Below are positions 7,163 to 8,951 of a stretch of 8,951 bases of DNA, in pieces (position 1 is the first letter of the stretch; each line of letters begins with the position of its first letter). The DNA comes from an uncultured Clostridium sp. (GTDB taxonomy: Bacteria > Bacillota > Clostridia > Lachnospirales > Lachnospiraceae): assembly GCA_900551135.1 (NCBI GenBank), contig URUX01000101.1:1-8951 (forward strand). Reading direction: 5' to 3'. A program made the translations under genes and the position numbers. Below the pieces are notes generated by a model. That model was not told where the DNA came from and searched no databases. It was given only the letters and a program-made list of their open reading frames with translations.

Positions 7163-7192
7163 ATTCTACAACAAAAAAATTTATTTTTTCAA
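7163..7192 (-). promoter_or_regulatory. Promoter of the beta-glucoside operon
   Basis: TTGAAA (7192-7187) and TAGAAT (7168-7163) are separated by 18 bases, in an A/T-tract-rich stretch that could serve as an UP-like element. The start would be near 7156, about 30 bases before the RAT, leaving a leader of about 250 nt before ATG 6903. I saw no convincing catabolite-responsive element (cre) near it. The hexamers are moderate, so this is less certain than the RAT. Confidence 0.55.
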
Positions 7193-7286
7193 TATATTTT
7201 TTATACTTTTTTTATTTTCCCCCTTTTGACGCGACAATATGCACAAGTTTTTCTCAAAATTATTCTCAAAAAAGTATAATTTTTCC
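7193..7286. other. AT-rich divergent intergenic stretch with short repeats
   Basis: Non-coding stretch between the back-to-back promoters of the tRNA (plus) and the sugar operon (minus). It is very AT-rich with long T runs. It holds an imperfect palindrome, TTGACGCGACAA (7226-7237, two symmetric mismatches), and a direct repeat TTCTCAAAA at 7251-7259 and 7263-7271, 12 bp apart. Either could be a protein-binding site for one of the two promoters; neither matches a site I know. Confidence 0.3.
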
Positions 7287-7315
7287 TTGTAAATAATCCC
7301 CTGATATGTTATACT
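7287..7315 (+). promoter_or_regulatory. Promoter of the tRNA-Gly gene
   Basis: TTGTAA (7287-7292) and TATACT (7310-7315) are separated by 17 bases. The start would fall at about 7321-7323, leaving only a few bases before the mature tRNA 5' end at 7325, a very short leader for RNase P to remove. Confidence 0.65.
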
Positions 7316-7324
7316 ATTGGAATC

Positions 7325-7395
7325 GCAGATATAGTTCATCGGTAGAACACCAGCTTCCCAAGCTGGGGAGGCGGGTTCGATTCCCGTTATCTGCT
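7325..7395 (+). tRNA. tRNA-Gly (anticodon CCC)
   Basis: The cloverleaf is readable by eye. The acceptor stem GCAGATA (7325-7331) pairs with TATCTGC (7388-7394), with T7395 as discriminator. The D arm is AGTTCATCGGTAGAACA. The anticodon stem CCAGC/GCTGG encloses the loop TTCCCAA, giving anticodon CCC for the glycine codon GGG. The T arm has GGGTTCGATTCCC. The body resembles clostridial glycine tRNAs. CCA is not encoded, since the gene runs straight into a T7 tract, so CCA must be added by the nucleotidyltransferase. It is the only plus-strand gene in the window, divergent from the sugar operon and convergent with the glucosidase at 7456-8874. Confidence 0.95.
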
Positions 7396-7406
7396 TTTTT
7401 TATTTG

Positions 7407-7447
7407 AAACACCGGAATCCTGACACTCAGAAATCCCGGTGTTTTTT
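7407..7447 (+). terminator. Intrinsic terminator between the convergent tRNA and glucosidase
   Basis: AAACACCGG (7407-7415) pairs with CCGGTGTTT (7436-7444) around a 20-nt loop, and the plus strand ends in six T. This suits the tRNA. On the minus strand the same stem follows the glucosidase stop by about a dozen bases, but has only TTT and then CAAAT behind it. It may work in both directions, more weakly for the glucosidase. Confidence 0.75.
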
Positions 7448-7455
7448 ACTGTCTG

Positions 7456-8874
7456 TCAGTCTTTTAAGCACGCTCCATTGGTGGCAATCACATCTTTATA
7501 CCAGTAGAAACTCTTTTTTCTGCTGCGCTTTAAAGTTCCATTTCCATTATCATCTTTATCTACATAGATAAATCCGTAACGCTTCTTCATTTCTCCAGTT
7601 CCTGCGGATACCAGATCAATGCAGCCCCAGGGGGTATATCCCATTACCGGAACATCATCTTTTTCTACTGCATCCATTACCGCTTTAATATGCTGGCCCA
7701 GATAATCAATACGATAGTCATCTTCTATGGTTCCATCCGGTTCCACCTTATCTTCTGCGCCCATACCGTTTTCTACAATAAACAGCGGCTTCTGGTATCT
7801 GTCATACAGGTAATTTAAAGATGTTCTCAAACCGGTCGGATCAATCTGCCAGCCCCATGCCGTTGCCGGAAGATATGGATTTTTTCCGCCTAAAATCTGG
7901 TTGCCTTCCGTTATTTCTGCCTCTTCTCCTTCAATGGATGAGAAGTAATAACTGAATGCCACAAAGTCTACGGTACCTTTCTTCAGAATCTCTTCATCCC
8001 CTGGCTGGATATCCGGTTTTGCCCCCAAATCTCTCCAAAGAGATGTACAAACATTCGTATAATATCCTCTGCAGTGAACATCTCCAAAATAATACGTCTT
8101 GTTAATCTTCTTCATGGCCAGAATCTGGTCATTAGGGCGACAGGTTGCAGCATAACACAATGGGTATACCAGCATGCATCCGATTTGATTCTCCGGATCA
8201 ATTTCATGTCCCCGCACTACTGCTTTTGCACTGGCTAACAGCTGGTAGTGAGCCGCATTTAACATGGTCTGAGACTTGTTTTCTCCCTCCTGGTATATGA
8301 TTCCTGCCTGATGCCATGGACGCCAGGTCAGCATCAGCAGATTAATCTCATTATGAGTCAGCCAGTAATGCACTTTCCCTTTGTACCGCTGAAACAGCAC
8401 TTCACAATAGCGGACAAAAAAATCCACCAGTCTTCTGTCTCTCCAGGCTCCGTACTTCTTTACCAGTCCCAATGGCATTTCATAATGGTTAATGGTAACC
8501 AGTGGTTCCATGCCATATTTTGCCATTTCATCAAACACGTTGTCGTAAAACTGAAGTCCTTCCTCGTTCGGGGTTTCCTCATCTCCATTTGGAAAAATAC
8601 GGCTCCAGGAAATAGACAGACGGAAGCATTTAAAGCCCATTTCTGCAAACAGCGCAATATCTTCTTTATAGTGATGATAAAAATCCGTAGCCACATGGCT
8701 TGGATAGTAAGCATCCGGGTGGATGCAGTCGTGGATTTCCCTCTGGACTCCATGGCGTGCTCCCATTTCCACATCATTTACCGAAAGTCCTCTTCCACCT
8801 TCGTTATAGCCGCCCTCATACTGGTTTGCCGCGGTCGCGCCGCCCCAGAGAAAATCTTTATGAAATGTCCTCAT
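7456..8874 (-). CDS. 6-phospho-beta-glucosidase, glycoside hydrolase family 1 (upstream paralogue)
   Basis: 472 residues from ATG 8874, a full-length GH1 enzyme predicted to split phosphorylated beta-glucosides in the cytoplasm. FLWGGATAANQYEGG (8-22) is the N-terminal signature; WLTHNEIN holds the acid/base E176 and IVENG the nucleophile E369. Near the C-terminus SAGTGEMKKRYGFIYVD (423-439) keeps K431 and Y433 of the phosphate pocket, but the serine two places after S423 is glycine (G425), unlike the 3504-4931 paralogue. The acid/base motif has His where that copy has Phe (TFNEIN). A TTG at 8880 could extend it by two residues, but AAAGGAGG (8885-8892) sits only 4 bases from TTG and 10 from ATG, and MRTFHKDFLW is a normal GH1 start. 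It follows, by about 37 bases, what looks like the end of a PTS permease gene, so it repeats the permease-glucosidase order of the next operon. Substrate may differ from the paralogue. Confidence 0.93.
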   Translation of the reverse strand: MRTFHKDFLWGGATAANQYEGGYNEGGRGLSVNDVEMGARHGVQREIHDCIHPDAYYPSHVATDFYHHYKEDIALFAEMGFKCFRLSISWSRIFPNGDEETPNEEGLQFYDNVFDEMAKYGMEPLVTINHYEMPLGLVKKYGAWRDRRLVDFFVRYCEVLFQRYKGKVHYWLTHNEINLLMLTWRPWHQAGIIYQEGENKSQTMLNAAHYQLLASAKAVVRGHEIDPENQIGCMLVYPLCYAATCRPNDQILAMKKINKTYYFGDVHCRGYYTNVCTSLWRDLGAKPDIQPGDEEILKKGTVDFVAFSYYFSSIEGEEAEITEGNQILGGKNPYLPATAWGWQIDPTGLRTSLNYLYDRYQKPLFIVENGMGAEDKVEPDGTIEDDYRIDYLGQHIKAVMDAVEKDDVPVMGYTPWGCIDLVSAGTGEMKKRYGFIYVDKDDNGNGTLKRSRKKSFYWYKDVIATNGACLKD

Positions 8875-8911
8875 AATCAAACGTCCTCCTTTCTATGAAA
8901 ATTCAAACAAC

Positions 8912-8951
8912 TTATAATACAGTAAGCAGTCTGTCACCGACCGCCACAGTA
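8912..8951 (-). CDS. C-terminal end of an upstream gene, probably a beta-glucoside PTS permease (IIA end)
   Basis: Only the last twelve codons are inside the window, reading TVAVGDRLLTVL and then TAA (8914-8912). The pattern V-x-x-G-D-x-L-[IL]-[ST] matches the end of the complete permease at 4945-6903 (VKAGDALISII) and is typical of the final strand of EIIA-Glc-like domains. The position directly upstream of a 6-phospho-beta-glucosidase supports a second EIIBCA. With twelve residues this is an inference from pattern and context. Confidence 0.55.
   Translation of the reverse strand, partial: TVAVGDRLLTVL

Noticed and set aside
7226..7280. Additional plus-strand promoter from TTGACG or the TATAAT at 7275-7280
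   Set aside because: No partner hexamer lies at a workable distance; the TTGTAA/TATACT pair further on fits the tRNA much better.
8875..8880. TTG start two codons upstream for the 7456-8874 glucosidase
   Set aside because: Only four bases separate it from AAAGGAGG; ATG 8874 has better spacing and matches GH1 starts.
8311..8898. Long plus-strand open frame of 195 codons opposite the glucosidase
   Set aside because: It lies fully antisense to a certain GH1 gene with clear catalytic motifs, and it has no recognisable domain or ribosome site.
1..8951. CRISPR array, toxin-antitoxin, defence or prophage module
   Set aside because: No regularly spaced repeats and no matching protein families; all genes are accounted for by topoisomerase, sugar use, a surface protein and a tRNA.

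Overview
The window looks like chromosomal DNA of a low-to-mid GC Clostridia member, most likely Lachnospiraceae. This is inferred from strong AGGAGG-type Shine-Dalgarno sites, a ParE-type topoisomerase of the kind found as a second GyrB-like paralogue in that family, LicT-controlled beta-glucoside PTS genes, a small secreted cell-wall-repeat protein and a tRNA gene without an encoded CCA. All protein genes lie on the minus strand; the only plus-strand gene is a tRNA.

Right to left, the direction of transcription for the proteins: 8912-8951 is the last dozen codons of a gene whose end resembles the IIA domain of a beta-glucoside PTS permease. It is followed by a GH1 6-phospho-beta-glucosidase (7456-8874). 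A terminator hairpin (7407-7447) separates this unit from a plus-strand tRNA-Gly(CCC) (7325-7395) with its own promoter. The AT-rich stretch 7126-7286 carries the back-to-back minus promoter of the next unit. That unit is a complete beta-glucoside utilisation operon: a leader with a LicT-type ribonucleic antiterminator overlapping an intrinsic terminator, then an EIIBCA permease (4945-6903), a second GH1 6-phospho-beta-glucosidase (3504-4931) and a LicT/BglG antiterminator (2627-3475). The permease imports and phosphorylates beta-glucosides, the hydrolases split the phosphorylated sugar in the cytoplasm, and LicT, controlled through its PRD histidines, reads through the leader terminator.

Next comes a monocistronic gene for a small secreted protein with cell-wall/choline-binding-like repeats (2033-2518), with a near-consensus promoter and a strong terminator. 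Directly behind that terminator's T tract starts a sequence with the 5' end and conserved early motifs of a bacterial group II intron, cut off after about 108 nt. Beside the remnant is the promoter of the ParE/GyrB-like gene (1-1752, C-terminus outside the window), with a perfect 16-bp palindrome in its -35/-10 spacer and an inverted repeat around the predicted transcription start.

I saw no CRISPR array, defence system or clearly new multi-gene system. The items most worth checking are the intron remnant behind the terminator, the palindrome inside the topoisomerase promoter, the unusually large LicT-controlled terminator, and the serine-to-glycine change at the presumed phosphate-binding position of the 7456-8874 glucosidase.
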